Shown: positions 18,298-27,533, counted from the first letter of the stretch. The stretch: 64,000 nucleotides of DNA from Exilibacterium tricleocarpae (GCF_007004655.1 NZ_ML660087.1:632617-696616), one strand, 5' to 3'. Program-made: numbers and translations. Notes: a model not told the origin generated them from the sequence alone.

Positions 18298-19395
18298 TCA
18301 GGCAACCTGTTCCATACCGAGAGCATCGGCAAACGGCAGGGCTCCGCCTTCGATCAATGCCAGAATATGACCGATGACCACCGGTGCCAGCAGGTACCCG
18401 TGCCGGTAGAGGCCGTTGGCGCTGATCAGGCCTTGCCGGTGTTGAACACGGGGCAGATTGTCCAGCAGTGCCGGGCGCAGGTTAGCCTTCAGCTCCACCA
18501 CCCGGGCTTCGGCGAAGGCCGGATTGAGCGTATAGAGGGCACTGCCCAATTCCAGGTTGGACCTCAGGGTCACGGGACCGCGGTCCTCGCTTTCAATTTG
18601 CGTGGCGCCGATGACGAAACAGTGGTTGGCTTTCGGTACAACGTAGAGCTGGTAACGCGGGTGCATAAGCCGAACCGGGCGCTGCAGAGTCACTTCGGGG
18701 GTTTGCACTGCCAGCACTTCGCCGCGCACACCGCGCAATCCGGGCCACTGGCGTTTAGCGCCGACGCCGCGGCAATCGACCACCAGATCGAACTCCTCGC
18801 GTTGTCCGCTGTTTATGGATACGGCGCCGGGCTGCAGTTCGACAGCACAGTTTTCCCGACAGTCCGCCCGCTGCGTGCGGATGACCTGCAGCAGGGCCCG
18901 CAATAAATGCCGGTTATCGATATGGGCTTCGTCCTCCAGCAGCAGCCCCTGTTGAAACTGGCCGCTGAGGTCGGGTTCGTGCGCCTCGATGCCGGCGCCG
19001 TCGAGCCAATGAAAGCGACCGCGGTCGGCCAGTGTGTGGCGCAGGTCGCTGTGAAACTGCAGCAGCTCGGCGCTGTCCTGGGGATGGGCGACGATCAGGC
19101 TGCCATTGTGCTGGCAGGCCACGGCCTCGCCGCTTTGCTCGTGCAGTTCGCGCAGCCAGTCGGGCCAGAGGGCCAGTGCTGCCATGCCCATCTCGTAGAC
19201 GCTGGCGCCGCCTTCCACCGCCTCGCTGAGCGGTGCGATCATACCGGCGGCGGTATGGGCGGCGGCCGCCGGTTGTGCCAGCGCCCCGGCTTCGAACAGG
19301 GTGACGGCGTGTCCCCGGCGCAACAGCCGCCAGGCCAGCAGGCGTCCGAGCAGGCCGGCACCGGCGATGGCAATTCGTTGAGTCTGCTCTGTCAT
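18298..19395 (-). CDS. thiO: Glycine oxidase ThiO
   Basis: An FAD-dependent oxidase giving the iminoacetate used by ThiG. The 365-residue DAO-fold protein has the dinucleotide motif IAGAGLLGRLLAWRL at residue ~9, followed by VTLFEAG. The segment HTAAGMIAPLSE and the C-terminal GLYRHGYLLAPVV are characteristic. Use of ThiO rather than the radical-SAM ThiH points to an oxygen-dependent route. It is the first gene of the operon, about 135 bp downstream of the TPP riboswitch. Confidence 0.95.
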   Translation of the reverse strand: MTEQTQRIAIAGAGLLGRLLAWRLLRRGHAVTLFEAGALAQPAAAAHTAAGMIAPLSEAVEGGASVYEMGMAALALWPDWLRELHEQSGEAVACQHNGSLIVAHPQDSAELLQFHSDLRHTLADRGRFHWLDGAGIEAHEPDLSGQFQQGLLLEDEAHIDNRHLLRALLQVIRTQRADCRENCAVELQPGAVSINSGQREEFDLVVDCRGVGAKRQWPGLRGVRGEVLAVQTPEVTLQRPVRLMHPRYQLYVVPKANHCFVIGATQIESEDRGPVTLRSNLELGSALYTLNPAFAEARVVELKANLRPALLDNLPRVQHRQGLISANGLYRHGYLLAPVVIGHILALIEGGALPFADALGMEQVA

Positions 19396-19529
19396 TCAGT
19401 GGCCCGCAATATCAGAGAGCGAGTGGATGGTGACGATTTAACGGACTGTCTGCCGGTGGCGGGGGATCAGGGCGAGTGGGATACAAGCGGGTCTGGACCA
19501 TAAATAATGGGCATGGAGCCCGGGGTCGC

Positions 19530-19626
19530 CGTCTTGTTTCCTACGCAGGATTTAACCTGATCAGGTTCCACGGGTTCGGTTGTCCGATCTCAGCCCCGCG
19601 CGCAAACTGCGCCGGGCGCCCCGACA
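19530..19626 (-). ncRNA. TPP riboswitch (THI element)
   Basis: The minus strand shows the conserved core in order: GGGGCTGAGAT, an ACCCG stem side, GAACCTGATCAGGTTAA, and CCTGCGTAGGAAAC. These match the pyrimidine- and pyrophosphate-sensing arms of the thiamin pyrophosphate aptamer. The 5' P1/P3 region is G+C-rich (about 19600-19626). It sits upstream of thiO, so the whole thiO-thiS-thiG operon is expected to shut off when TPP is abundant. Confidence 0.93.
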
Positions 19627-19678
19627 AGAGTCAGCAGGCAGTCTACTTTGGATGGTGTGCGGCTGCAATACGTTTGCG

Positions 19679-20707
19679 CTATTCGGCCACCGCCGGCACC
19701 TGGTGGGCGATATGGAACTTGCGCCGGTATTCGCTGGGTGAGACCTTGCAGAGTTTTTTGAACAGGCGTCGAAACGCACTTTCGTCGCTGTAGCCGCAGC
19801 GTTCGACGATTTCACTGAAACGCAATTGGGTGGTCTCCAACAGCAGCTTGCTGTGCTCGATACGCGCCCGCTGGGTGTAGGTCTGGGGACTTTCCGCCAG
19901 GGTGTTTTGAAACCGTCGAATCAGGGTACGTGAACTCACTGCTACATGACGGGCGACATCCTCGACCTTGAAATCCTGCTGCAGATGGCGGTGAATCCAG
20001 GCCTGGGCTCTGGCGACCACGACGTCATCGTGGTTGGTATCGGGCAGGATAGCGTAGGGCGCCTGGCTGCGGCGCTGGTTATCCACCAGCATATACTTCG
20101 CTACCGTGCGTGCCAGCGGCTGACCGCCGTAGCGCTCGATAATGACCAGCATCAGGTCGGTGAAGCAACCGGAGCCGCCCCCGAGGATAAAGTGGTCACT
20201 GCAACGACAGATGGCATCCGCATCCAAATCCACCTGCGGATAGCGGCGGGCAAAGGCTTTGGTCAGCCACCAGGAGGTGGTGGCGGATTTGCCATCTAAC
20301 AGTCCTGCTTCCGCCAGCAGGAAGGTGGCGCTGCAGTTGGTCACTACCCGATCAAAACGTTGATGGTTGTGTTTGAGCCAGTCTATCTGCGGTCGGTAGT
20401 GGGACAGGGCCCGGTCCAGGTGTCTACCGTCAGCCAGCATCAACCCCGGGACAATAAGCACGCCGTTGGATTCGGCGCTTGCCAGGTCGCCATCCACGGC
20501 CAGCGGATAGCCGGTGGAGCAGATGACCGGCTGCCCGTCGAGAGACAGCATGCGCAGCTTGAAGGGCTCCGGCTGCCCCTGGCTCAGGGCGACCCGGTTG
20601 GCCACATAGATCATATCGGCAAAGCCCATGACGCTGGCTGCCATGACTTTTGGGGCCAGCAGGAGGGTAGCGGTGATCACATCCGGACTCTCTGTGTTGG
20701 TAGTCAT
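19679..20707 (-). CDS. GlxA-family AraC-type transcriptional regulator
   Basis: The 342-residue protein has an N-terminal DJ-1/PfpI-like domain, residues ~10-190. The nucleophile-elbow region is VVTNCSATFLLAEAGLLDGK. A C-terminal AraC double helix-turn-helix, about 235-330, follows (DVARHVAVSSRTLIRRFQ, CGYSDESAFRRLFKKLCKVSPSEYRRKF). Relatives regulate choline, carnitine or glycine-betaine catabolism, but no such genes are nearby. It is divergent from the small Tat protein at 20837 and could control it (inference). The ATG at 20707 gives the usual start; no clear ribosome-binding site is seen. Confidence 0.88.
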   Translation of the reverse strand: MTTNTESPDVITATLLLAPKVMAASVMGFADMIYVANRVALSQGQPEPFKLRMLSLDGQPVICSTGYPLAVDGDLASAESNGVLIVPGLMLADGRHLDRALSHYRPQIDWLKHNHQRFDRVVTNCSATFLLAEAGLLDGKSATTSWWLTKAFARRYPQVDLDADAICRCSDHFILGGGSGCFTDLMLVIIERYGGQPLARTVAKYMLVDNQRRSQAPYAILPDTNHDDVVVARAQAWIHRHLQQDFKVEDVARHVAVSSRTLIRRFQNTLAESPQTYTQRARIEHSKLLLETTQLRFSEIVERCGYSDESAFRRLFKKLCKVSPSEYRRKFHIAHQVPAVAE

Positions 20708-20836
20708 AGTGAACTGTCTGCCGAGTCTATGTCTTTTTGTCTCAAATAGCACGAAAAATGTCATATCCGCCACTTCTGTCTCTACGCACCACTGCCTAAA
20801 CTGACTCCAACCCTGGCGCTAATGGAGGTAGTAGTG

Positions 20837-21022
20837 ATGAAAGCTATTTCACGTCGTCGATTTCTCGCGTACACGGTTTCGGTTGCTGCGACGGCCTGGT
20901 TGCCGGGCTTGTTCAGCGGTTGCCAACGCCTGTCACCGGCGCCGTTTCAGACCGGTCGCCAGGTGCCGCCGCCCAAGGGTTGCACTGACCTGCGCGAGGT
21001 TGATCCGGGAGGGGATTGCTGA
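20837..21022 (+). CDS. Small twin-arginine-signal protein
   Basis: The 61-residue product starts at the ATG at 20837, about 9 bp after GGAGG. It has a Tat-like motif (SRRRFLAYTVSVAATAWLP) and then LFSGC, a possible lipobox. A short mature tail with two more cysteines (KGCTDLREVDPGGDC) follows. So it may be a Tat-exported lipoprotein of only about 30 mature residues. Its stop codon overlaps the start of the next gene (TGATG), so the two are translationally coupled. No family recognised. Confidence 0.65.
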   Translation: MKAISRRRFLAYTVSVAATAWLPGLFSGCQRLSPAPFQTGRQVPPPKGCTDLREVDPGGDC

Positions 21023-21390
21023 TGCAAAGTGAAGAATTGCGGAGGGTATTGCTGGGGGTTCACCGGCAGGTTATGCGACACTTTATTTTTCGCTCCGACC
21101 GTGCCGAGCGCTGGGATATGCCGCCGCGCGGCTACGATGGCAGCGCGGTGCTGCGCGATGACTGCGACGGTTTCTGTCTGGCCTGCCGCACACTGCTGCG
21201 GCGGGCGGGCCTGCGCAGTCGGCTGGTGTATTGCGAAATCGCGCGCCGCGGGCACCTGGTGGTGGAGGTCGACGGCTGGATTCTGGACAACCTGCAAAAG
21301 ACGGTCGTGCCCAATACCGTGTTGCGGGACTACCGCTGGTTGCGGATATCGGGTTACGAGCCCGGCGATCCCTGGCGCGAAATTATCTAG
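21022..21390 (+). CDS. Transglutaminase-like cysteine protease family protein (BTLCP-like)
   Basis: The 122-residue protein shows the triad pattern of bacterial transglutaminase-like cysteine proteases. The Cys is in RDDCDGFCLACRTLL, the His in RGHLVVEVDGW, and the Asp/Asn in WILDNLQ. No signal peptide is seen. It is coupled to the upstream Tat-type small protein by an overlapping stop/start. Members occur near secretion and adhesin-processing systems (LapG is a larger relative); no adhesin is visible here, so the substrate is unknown. Confidence 0.75.
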   Translation: MQSEELRRVLLGVHRQVMRHFIFRSDRAERWDMPPRGYDGSAVLRDDCDGFCLACRTLLRRAGLRSRLVYCEIARRGHLVVEVDGWILDNLQKTVVPNTVLRDYRWLRISGYEPGDPWREII

Positions 21391-21423
21391 CCGCTGCCGC
21401 GACTCGCAGTACCTGAGGCCGGC

Positions 21424-23199
21424 TCAGAGGGTTTTCAGAAACTCCACCAAGTCGAACTTTTCGGCGTCGGTCAGGCCGCTGCCGTAGGGGTGTCCGCCGT
21501 TGTGATTGCCCGCCAGCCGGGTGTCAAATTCGAAGCCCCCGGTGCCGGCATCGGAGCGATAGCCGACCTTGATCGGGTCGAACTCGCGGCTGCCCACGTA
21601 AAAGCGGGTGGCGCGATGTTCCGGCGCCAGCAGCAGTTCGAACAGGTTGGGCACCGAGCCGTTGTGCAGGTAAGGTGCGGTTGCCCAGATGCCGTTCAGG
21701 GGCCGCGCCTTGTAGGAGCGCGGGTTAAAGGTTTTTTCAGCCCGGGCGCGACTGTAACTCTGAAATGCGGCTTTGACTGCGGCGGGGGGATGGCCCAGCA
21801 GGACGCCGGTGCCGACGGTGACCAGGGCGCTGCCCCTGGGGCTGATGGGCTGACTGCCGGCCCGGGTGGGTAGCTCGGGGCCGTAGCGGTCACCGCCAAT
21901 CACATAGGCATGGGTACCCTCCAGTTTGCCGCTGGCCCAGGGCTGGCCGGTGCGGGTATTGGTGGCCAGGAGAAAATTGTCGGCCACTTTCGGATCTGTG
22001 CCCACTTTGGCCACCTCTATCATGACCGGTTCATAGCTTTTGTACTGGTCCCGGCGCGCCACCAGGGCATGACAGGCAATGCAGCGGGCGCGATAGATGG
22101 CCTCGCCGCGGGCCGCTTTGGCCGGGTCCGGCGCCGGCAGCAGGTTGGCCGGCCAGCGCGGTGCGCGCAGGCGCCGTACCAGCTTTTCGAGACGCCCTAA
22201 GTTTTCCATATTGACCGAGGACCGGTAGCCGAACCTGGAGGCGTTGCGCAGGTGGTCTTCCAGGGTATCCTCGGCCCTGAGGTAGGCGTCGCCGCTGCGG
22301 TTGACCACCTCCACCACGCCAAAGACGCCGATCACCTCACCGACATTGCGCATCAGTGGCCCGAAACCGGCCCTGTCGTTGGGGGCCAGGCCGGTCCACT
22401 GCACTACAGACGACTGCGAGGCCCCCCACAGGAAGGGATAGCTTACCGGTGCATCGGCCGGGCGCCAGTTATCCGGCGCCTTCAGTATCTGCGCCGTCAC
22501 CTGGTTGAAGATCGCCCCGATAGCGTCGACGCGGCCGTGGCCGTAGGGATAGGGCCCCCGGTTTTGCTCTTGTTTGATTGCCAGCACCTGGGTCTGTAAC
22601 TGCATCTTGCCCATCAACTCGGCCCTGGCGGCTGAGCTGGCGTTGTCGCCGAGCACCTTGCCGGCGAAGCGGTCGAATTTCTCCGCTGTCGTCCAGGTCA
22701 TCAACAGGGCGTCGATAATCTGCTGGTTGAACGTTTCGAAGTCGCCCAGGGTGGGTGCGCCGTCGATAAGCGTGGGTTTGCCATCGAGCGCGATCCTATT
22801 GACGTGGCACAGGGCACAGGTGGGGCCGAGCCAGACGGTGCCCTCGGTGTCGGCGCCACCCTTGGCCAGTCCGATCGGCAGGCCGTCCGGGTTCCAGGTG
22901 GGATCGGCCGGGGCGGGAATATAGCCAAGGCGCTCGATATTGGCGTCGGCGCGCAGCAACTGTGTGCTGTCCTCCAACTCCAGGTGCAGAAACCAGTCGT
23001 AGGGGAGCAGCCGCGAGCCCTGGTCCATAAACCAGAATTGTTTGCGCTGGGTGTCACTCCAGCCCTGGGAAACTTCCCACCAGGGCAGGCCCTCGGCCGG
23101 GCGGGCGTCTGCGTAGTCGTCGCCGGACCAGACCGAGCAGTTGCTGAGGGTGACGGCGCCGGCGAGTAACAGGGCCAAGGCGTGCCATCTCGATCTCAT
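21424..23199 (-). CDS. RoxA-like di-haem c-type cytochrome
   Basis: The 591-residue exported protein has a lipoprotein-like signal (ALALLLAGAVTLSNC) and two haem-binding CxxCH motifs: CALCH near residue 130 and CIACH near 372. The MauG-like segment RPLNGIWATAPYLHNGSVPNLFELLL near 500 is the hallmark shared by di-haem peroxidases and RoxA rubber oxygenases. The size fits RoxA (about 680) better than the CcpA/MauG peroxidases (about 350). RoxA-type enzymes cleave poly-isoprene; many marine homologues have unknown substrates, so I assign only the family. It is convergent with the protease-like gene. Confidence 0.82.
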   Translation of the reverse strand: MRSRWHALALLLAGAVTLSNCSVWSGDDYADARPAEGLPWWEVSQGWSDTQRKQFWFMDQGSRLLPYDWFLHLELEDSTQLLRADANIERLGYIPAPADPTWNPDGLPIGLAKGGADTEGTVWLGPTCALCHVNRIALDGKPTLIDGAPTLGDFETFNQQIIDALLMTWTTAEKFDRFAGKVLGDNASSAARAELMGKMQLQTQVLAIKQEQNRGPYPYGHGRVDAIGAIFNQVTAQILKAPDNWRPADAPVSYPFLWGASQSSVVQWTGLAPNDRAGFGPLMRNVGEVIGVFGVVEVVNRSGDAYLRAEDTLEDHLRNASRFGYRSSVNMENLGRLEKLVRRLRAPRWPANLLPAPDPAKAARGEAIYRARCIACHALVARRDQYKSYEPVMIEVAKVGTDPKVADNFLLATNTRTGQPWASGKLEGTHAYVIGGDRYGPELPTRAGSQPISPRGSALVTVGTGVLLGHPPAAVKAAFQSYSRARAEKTFNPRSYKARPLNGIWATAPYLHNGSVPNLFELLLAPEHRATRFYVGSREFDPIKVGYRSDAGTGGFEFDTRLAGNHNGGHPYGSGLTDAEKFDLVEFLKTL

Positions 23200-23401
23200 A
23201 CCGGGCTCCCCTGGTTTGTTATTGTCTGTGCACTGGGCTTGGAAGCTGTTTTACGCCGGCCCGGCTCCTGCGGCGTTATTTGTTATTGACCTGGCCAAGC
23301 CGGGCAGTTATGCAACAGCACCTGGTGATTATGAAACAGTATCCTGTTTATTAACAATGTCAAACAATACAGACCCACCCGATGGCCGATAAGGGACCCG
23401 A

Positions 23402-23902
23402 TCAAGGTTCCTGGGTCAATAGTTGTTGCAGGTAGGCGGCCTGTTCGGGAAAGCGCCAGGAGAGTTGCTGAAACTGATCGGCGGGCAGCCAGCGCACTGC
23501 TTTGACTTCGCCGCGGTCGCTTGGGTTGGGGGTGGCGTGAGGGGTGGCGTGAGGGCCGGCGGCGCTGCAACGGAACAGGTGAAAACCGTTGTTGAATACC
23601 CGCACCAGGTTGCCGACTTCGACTGCGAGGCCGGTCTCTTCCCAGGTTTCCCGCTGCGCGGTGCACTGTGCCGCTTCGCCCCGGCCCGAGCTGCCGCCGG
23701 GCAGACTCCAGCGTCCGGAACGCTGCTGAATAACGAGCAGTTTCTTGTCGTGAATGACAAGGCAGCCGGCGTTGGCCCCGGGCAACGGGTTGGCGGGGGT
23801 GGAGCAGGTGAAATCCGCTGCGCAGCCGGTCAGAAACAGAAGACACACTGCAGGTGCCAGCAGTTTTACAGGGCAAATTAATTGCGGTAATTGCGTGATC
23901 AT
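23402..23902 (-). CDS. Nudix hydrolase with lipoprotein signal
   Basis: The Nudix box is intact: GSSGRGE followed by seven residues and RETWEETGL, around residues 69-92. Such enzymes cleave nucleoside-diphosphate-linked compounds. Unusually, the protein begins with a lipoprotein-type signal (LLAPAVCLLFLTGC, Cys-27), and a second Cys follows soon after. It is predicted to act in the periplasm, where nucleotide substrates are scarce. The start codon at 23902 is the one that supplies this signal. A short tandem duplication (GGGGTGGCGTGA) falls in the gene and gives PHATPHATP. Confidence 0.82.
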   Translation of the reverse strand: MITQLPQLICPVKLLAPAVCLLFLTGCAADFTCSTPANPLPGANAGCLVIHDKKLLVIQQRSGRWSLPGGSSGRGEAAQCTAQRETWEETGLAVEVGNLVRVFNNGFHLFRCSAAGPHATPHATPNPSDRGEVKAVRWLPADQFQQLSWRFPEQAAYLQQLLTQEP

Positions 23903-23956
23903 AGTGACGATGCCGGTTGTCTGGTCATAGCCGTGATTGAGTGCCGGGCACCGTTT

Positions 23957-26095
23957 TTAAAGCGATAGATAAGCCCGGTAACGCTCCCGGATACCGCGCA
24001 CATAGTTAACCGGTTCGCGCCCGCGCACGTAACCAAAGCGTGCTTTACTGGCGTATTCCTGTTTGCTCAATAACAACATCGTGGTTTCCACATTGTCGAA
24101 CCAACGATCCGGGTCGAGCCCTTTTTGGCGCGCCAGACGCCTGGCGTCGTATACGTGGCCGTAACCGGCGTTGTAGGCCGCCAGTGTGAACCAGAGTCTC
24201 TCTTCCAGCGGCAGGTGCGCCTCGAACCTGTCCCTGACCCAGTTCAGGTATTGCACGCCGGCATGGATGCCGCTGTGCACGGAAAACGGTACCTCGTAGC
24301 CCATTTGCCTGGCGGTGCGGGGCATGACCTGCAACAAACCTTGGGCGCCGGCGAAAGATTCGGCATCGGGGTCGAAACGACTTTCCTGATACATCTGCGC
24401 CACGATCAGGCGCCAGTCGAGCTGATAGGCGCGCGCGGCGGCGCGCACCACGTCATCATAGGGCGATAGCGCCCCGTCCCGGTTGAGCCGCTGGCCCTGG
24501 TATTTCTGGATGCGTTTTGGGTTCTTGAAGTACTTGTTGTAAGTCACGTTGAAGAACAATCCCCGGTGGTGTTTTTTCAAGTAGCTGTTCAACGCTGCCA
24601 AGAGCTCCGGATTGTCTTTGCGCACCGCCCAGGCGTGCTGTCGCTCCGGTTGGACGACAAAGCCCGGCTGCAGGCCGTCCACGAAGCGGTGTTCGATAGC
24701 CACCAGGTGGCTGTCCGCCAGTGTGGCATCGAAGCTGCCGTTGGCGACACCGATCAGCAATTCGTCGGTATTCATGTGGGCCGGTGCCGCCTGCAGGGTA
24801 AACTGGTGGCCCTGCTGTAGCCAGGTGGTGGCGGTCTGCCAATAGGCGGTGTTTTTTCTCACCACCAGGGTCCGGCCCTGAAGATTGTCGAGTGTTTGCA
24901 GGGCGGGGCGATCGCTGCCGGTCACCAGTTGTTCACCAACTGTGTTGTAGGGGCGCGTGAAGGTGAGGTCGCGGCGGCTGCGCGCCGGCGTGACCGTAAA
25001 CGATGCGGCGATCAGGTCGCCGCGGCCCTGGTTCAGCCAATCGATCATATCGGCTTCCGGCGGCGCTACCACCACCTCCAGTTTCAGTTGCTGTGATTTG
25101 GCAAAGCGTTTGACCAGATCGTATTCAAAGCCCATCAGTTCGCCGCGCCAGAGGAAATAATTGGTCGGTGTATTGCGGGTGATCATCCGCAGTGTTTTGC
25201 GTTTTTTGATACCCGGCAGGTCGTCGCGAAACCTGGCCTGGTGATCTCGCAGAGTCAGGATTTCGGTGATAAACAGATTCAGTTGCGCCAGCAGTTGCCC
25301 GGCGTTCGGGCGCACCGCCCAGGCAATATTGCGCGGCGGGCTGATGGTGGTGCCGACGCGAAAATCGTTGCGGTAGGCGCTCACCGACAGGGCGATATCG
25401 TGATCGAGTACGGTAGCGTCAAATTCGCCGCTGTTAACTCGATCCAGCAGCGCATCGGGGTCGGCGGCGTCGGTAAGGGATACGATCTGCAGGTCGAGTG
25501 TCGGGTTTTCGAGTGCGAGCTGCTGCAGCGATTCCTCATAGGCACTGCCGGCGGCCACTGCCACTGTTTTGTTGTTGAGTGCTTCTATCCGGTCGATCGG
25601 CGCGGCATCGACGGCGCTGATGATATGTTCCCGCACCTGGTTGATCGGCAGGGTAAAATCCACTCGCTCGGCGCGCGCCGGGGTGTGGGTAAGATTGGTG
25701 ACGATAATATCACCCCGGCCTGCCAGGAGCGCCGGAATCAAGGCGTCCAGGCTGTCGACGGTCACCCACTGGACCTCGAGTTGGAGGTTAGCGGCGAATT
25801 CCTCGGTCATCTGCCGGTACGCCTCGGTGGGCAGGCCCTGGCGCGGCAGGGCGGGATCCGTATCCCAGCGGGGCACCAGCAGGCGCAGCCGGTCGTGTTG
25901 CCGGATTGCGTCCAGGTCGCCTTGTTCGATATAGGGCGGTGGGCCGGCGACAATCGTTGCGGCGGCTGTCTCGGCGGGCGATGCCGCGGGCGGAGGGTCG
26001 CCGGAACAGCCTGTGGTCAGCAGCAGGACTGTGAGTTGGGCGGCGAGCAGGACGCCTAGTTTACCGATCTGCAGTAGTGATAGTTTTGTATTCAT
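23957..26095 (-). CDS. mltF: MltF-like membrane-bound lytic transglycosylase with two solute-binding domains
   Basis: Cleaves peptidoglycan glycan strands to 1,6-anhydro-muropeptides. The lipoprotein signal ends at LLLTTGC. Two SBP-type modules follow: ~60-300 (RLRLLVPRW.., GDIIVTNLT, RAERVDFTLP) and ~305-530 (KTLRMITRNTPTNYFLW, GDLIAASFTVTPARSRRDLTF). The C-terminal SLT domain has the catalytic Glu in AQMYQESRFDPDAESFAGAQGLLQVMP and ends with AAYNAGYGHV. Standard MltF has one solute-binding domain in about 500 residues. At 712 residues this is a duplicated-sensor version, so the MltF name is by analogy. Confidence 0.88.
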   Translation of the reverse strand: MNTKLSLLQIGKLGVLLAAQLTVLLLTTGCSGDPPPAASPAETAAATIVAGPPPYIEQGDLDAIRQHDRLRLLVPRWDTDPALPRQGLPTEAYRQMTEEFAANLQLEVQWVTVDSLDALIPALLAGRGDIIVTNLTHTPARAERVDFTLPINQVREHIISAVDAAPIDRIEALNNKTVAVAAGSAYEESLQQLALENPTLDLQIVSLTDAADPDALLDRVNSGEFDATVLDHDIALSVSAYRNDFRVGTTISPPRNIAWAVRPNAGQLLAQLNLFITEILTLRDHQARFRDDLPGIKKRKTLRMITRNTPTNYFLWRGELMGFEYDLVKRFAKSQQLKLEVVVAPPEADMIDWLNQGRGDLIAASFTVTPARSRRDLTFTRPYNTVGEQLVTGSDRPALQTLDNLQGRTLVVRKNTAYWQTATTWLQQGHQFTLQAAPAHMNTDELLIGVANGSFDATLADSHLVAIEHRFVDGLQPGFVVQPERQHAWAVRKDNPELLAALNSYLKKHHRGLFFNVTYNKYFKNPKRIQKYQGQRLNRDGALSPYDDVVRAAARAYQLDWRLIVAQMYQESRFDPDAESFAGAQGLLQVMPRTARQMGYEVPFSVHSGIHAGVQYLNWVRDRFEAHLPLEERLWFTLAAYNAGYGHVYDARRLARQKGLDPDRWFDNVETTMLLLSKQEYASKARFGYVRGREPVNYVRGIRERYRAYLSL

Positions 26096-26189
26096 AAGGC
26101 GAGTCTGCAGTTGAGCTGCTGTTTTTCTGGATCGCTGTTTTCGTTCGAGCAGGCAGGCCAGAGCTTGGGTGCTGTGTGGATTGTACGAA

Positions 26190-27533
26190 CTACCGCGTCG
26201 CCTTCACTTCGCACACTAATTGCCCTTGTGACAGGCGCGCCGTGACTTCATCTCCCGGTTGCATCCTGGCCGCATCGCGCACCAGGCCGCCTTGCTTGTC
26301 GCTGACGATGGCGTAGCCGCGGGCCAGCACATTTAGCGGGCTGACCGATTGCAGTAACTGCGAAGCCGCGGCCAGGCGCTGCCGCTGCTGTTGCAGCAGC
26401 GTTTGGGTACGGGTTTGCAGCCGGCTGCGCAGATGTTGCAGGCGCTGCTGATAATTGTCGATCAACCCTTCGGGGTGCAGGCGCTGCTGGCGCAACGCGA
26501 GCTGTTGCAGGTTGGCCGCCTGTCGCTGTAGTACGGCGCCCATACTTTTGATCAGGCGCATTTCCAGGTGATCGAGGTGTTGGGCCCGGCTTTGCAGCCG
26601 CTCACCGGGGTGGCGCAGGCGCGTGCGCAGATGGTCGAGATGCCGGCGGGCAGTATCGATCTGTCGCTGCATGGCCTGGGTCAGGAGCACTTCGTAGCCT
26701 TGGTAGGTTTGCAGCCAGTCGCCGCCGTCGGGACTCACCAGTTCCGCCGCCGCCGAGGGGGTGGGGGCGCGCACATCGGCGACAAAATCGGCAATGGTAA
26801 AATCCACCTCATGACCGACAGCGCTGACAATCGGGATGCGGCTGGCGGCGATGGCGCGCGCCACGGTTTCTTCATTGAACGCCCATAAATCTTCCAGCGA
26901 GCCGCCGCCGCGGCCGAGAATAATGGTGTCGATGGCGGGGTGTTTATGGGCCAGGCCGATGGCATTGATAATGGCCGGCGCCGCCTCGGGTCCCTGCACC
27001 GTCACCGGAATCACCGACACCGGGGTGGCGGGAAAGCGCCGCGCCAGCACTGTGAGAATATCGCGCACGGCGGCGCCGGTGGGCGAGGTGATAACGGCAA
27101 TATGTTCGGGCAGGCCCGGCAGCGGTTGCTTGCGCTCGGGGTCAAACAGGCCCTCGGCGGCCAGCTTCGCCTTGAGCTCTTCGAATGCCCGCTGCAAAGC
27201 ACCGTGGCCGGCCTCCTCCATATGCTCGACAATGAGCTGGTAATTGCCGCGTGGCTCGTACAGGCTGGCCCGGGCCCGCACCAGGACCTGTTGGCCGCGC
27301 TCGGGGACAAACCGCACCTGGCTGTTGCGATTGCGGAACATGGCGCAACTGATCTGCGCCGCACTGTCTTTAAGGCTGAAATACCAGTGGCCGGAGGAAT
27401 GTCGGGTCAGATTGGAAATTTCGCCTTCCACCCACAGCAGCGACAGGTGGGTCTCGAGCAGTTGCCGGACTTTTTTATTGAGCTGGCTGACGCTGAGGAT
27501 ATCGCGCTGGGCGGTTGTGGTGGCAGTGTGCAT
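26190..27533 (-). CDS. xseA: Exodeoxyribonuclease VII large subunit
   Basis: Degrades single-stranded DNA together with XseB. The 447-residue product from the ATG at 27533 has the OB-fold domain (LSVSQLNKKVRQLLE.., LWVEGEISN, SGHWYFSLKD). The catalytic region follows (PLPGLPEHIAVITSPTGAAVRDIL, IILGRGGGSLEDLWAFNEE, GHEVDFTIADFVADVRAPTPSAAAEL). The C-terminal half is a long coiled-coil rich in Gln/Arg. It is divergent from guaB. An in-frame start 150 bp upstream would add a sequence unlike the family. Confidence 0.97.
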   Translation of the reverse strand: MHTATTTAQRDILSVSQLNKKVRQLLETHLSLLWVEGEISNLTRHSSGHWYFSLKDSAAQISCAMFRNRNSQVRFVPERGQQVLVRARASLYEPRGNYQLIVEHMEEAGHGALQRAFEELKAKLAAEGLFDPERKQPLPGLPEHIAVITSPTGAAVRDILTVLARRFPATPVSVIPVTVQGPEAAPAIINAIGLAHKHPAIDTIILGRGGGSLEDLWAFNEETVARAIAASRIPIVSAVGHEVDFTIADFVADVRAPTPSAAAELVSPDGGDWLQTYQGYEVLLTQAMQRQIDTARRHLDHLRTRLRHPGERLQSRAQHLDHLEMRLIKSMGAVLQRQAANLQQLALRQQRLHPEGLIDNYQQRLQHLRSRLQTRTQTLLQQQRQRLAAASQLLQSVSPLNVLARGYAIVSDKQGGLVRDAARMQPGDEVTARLSQGQLVCEVKATR

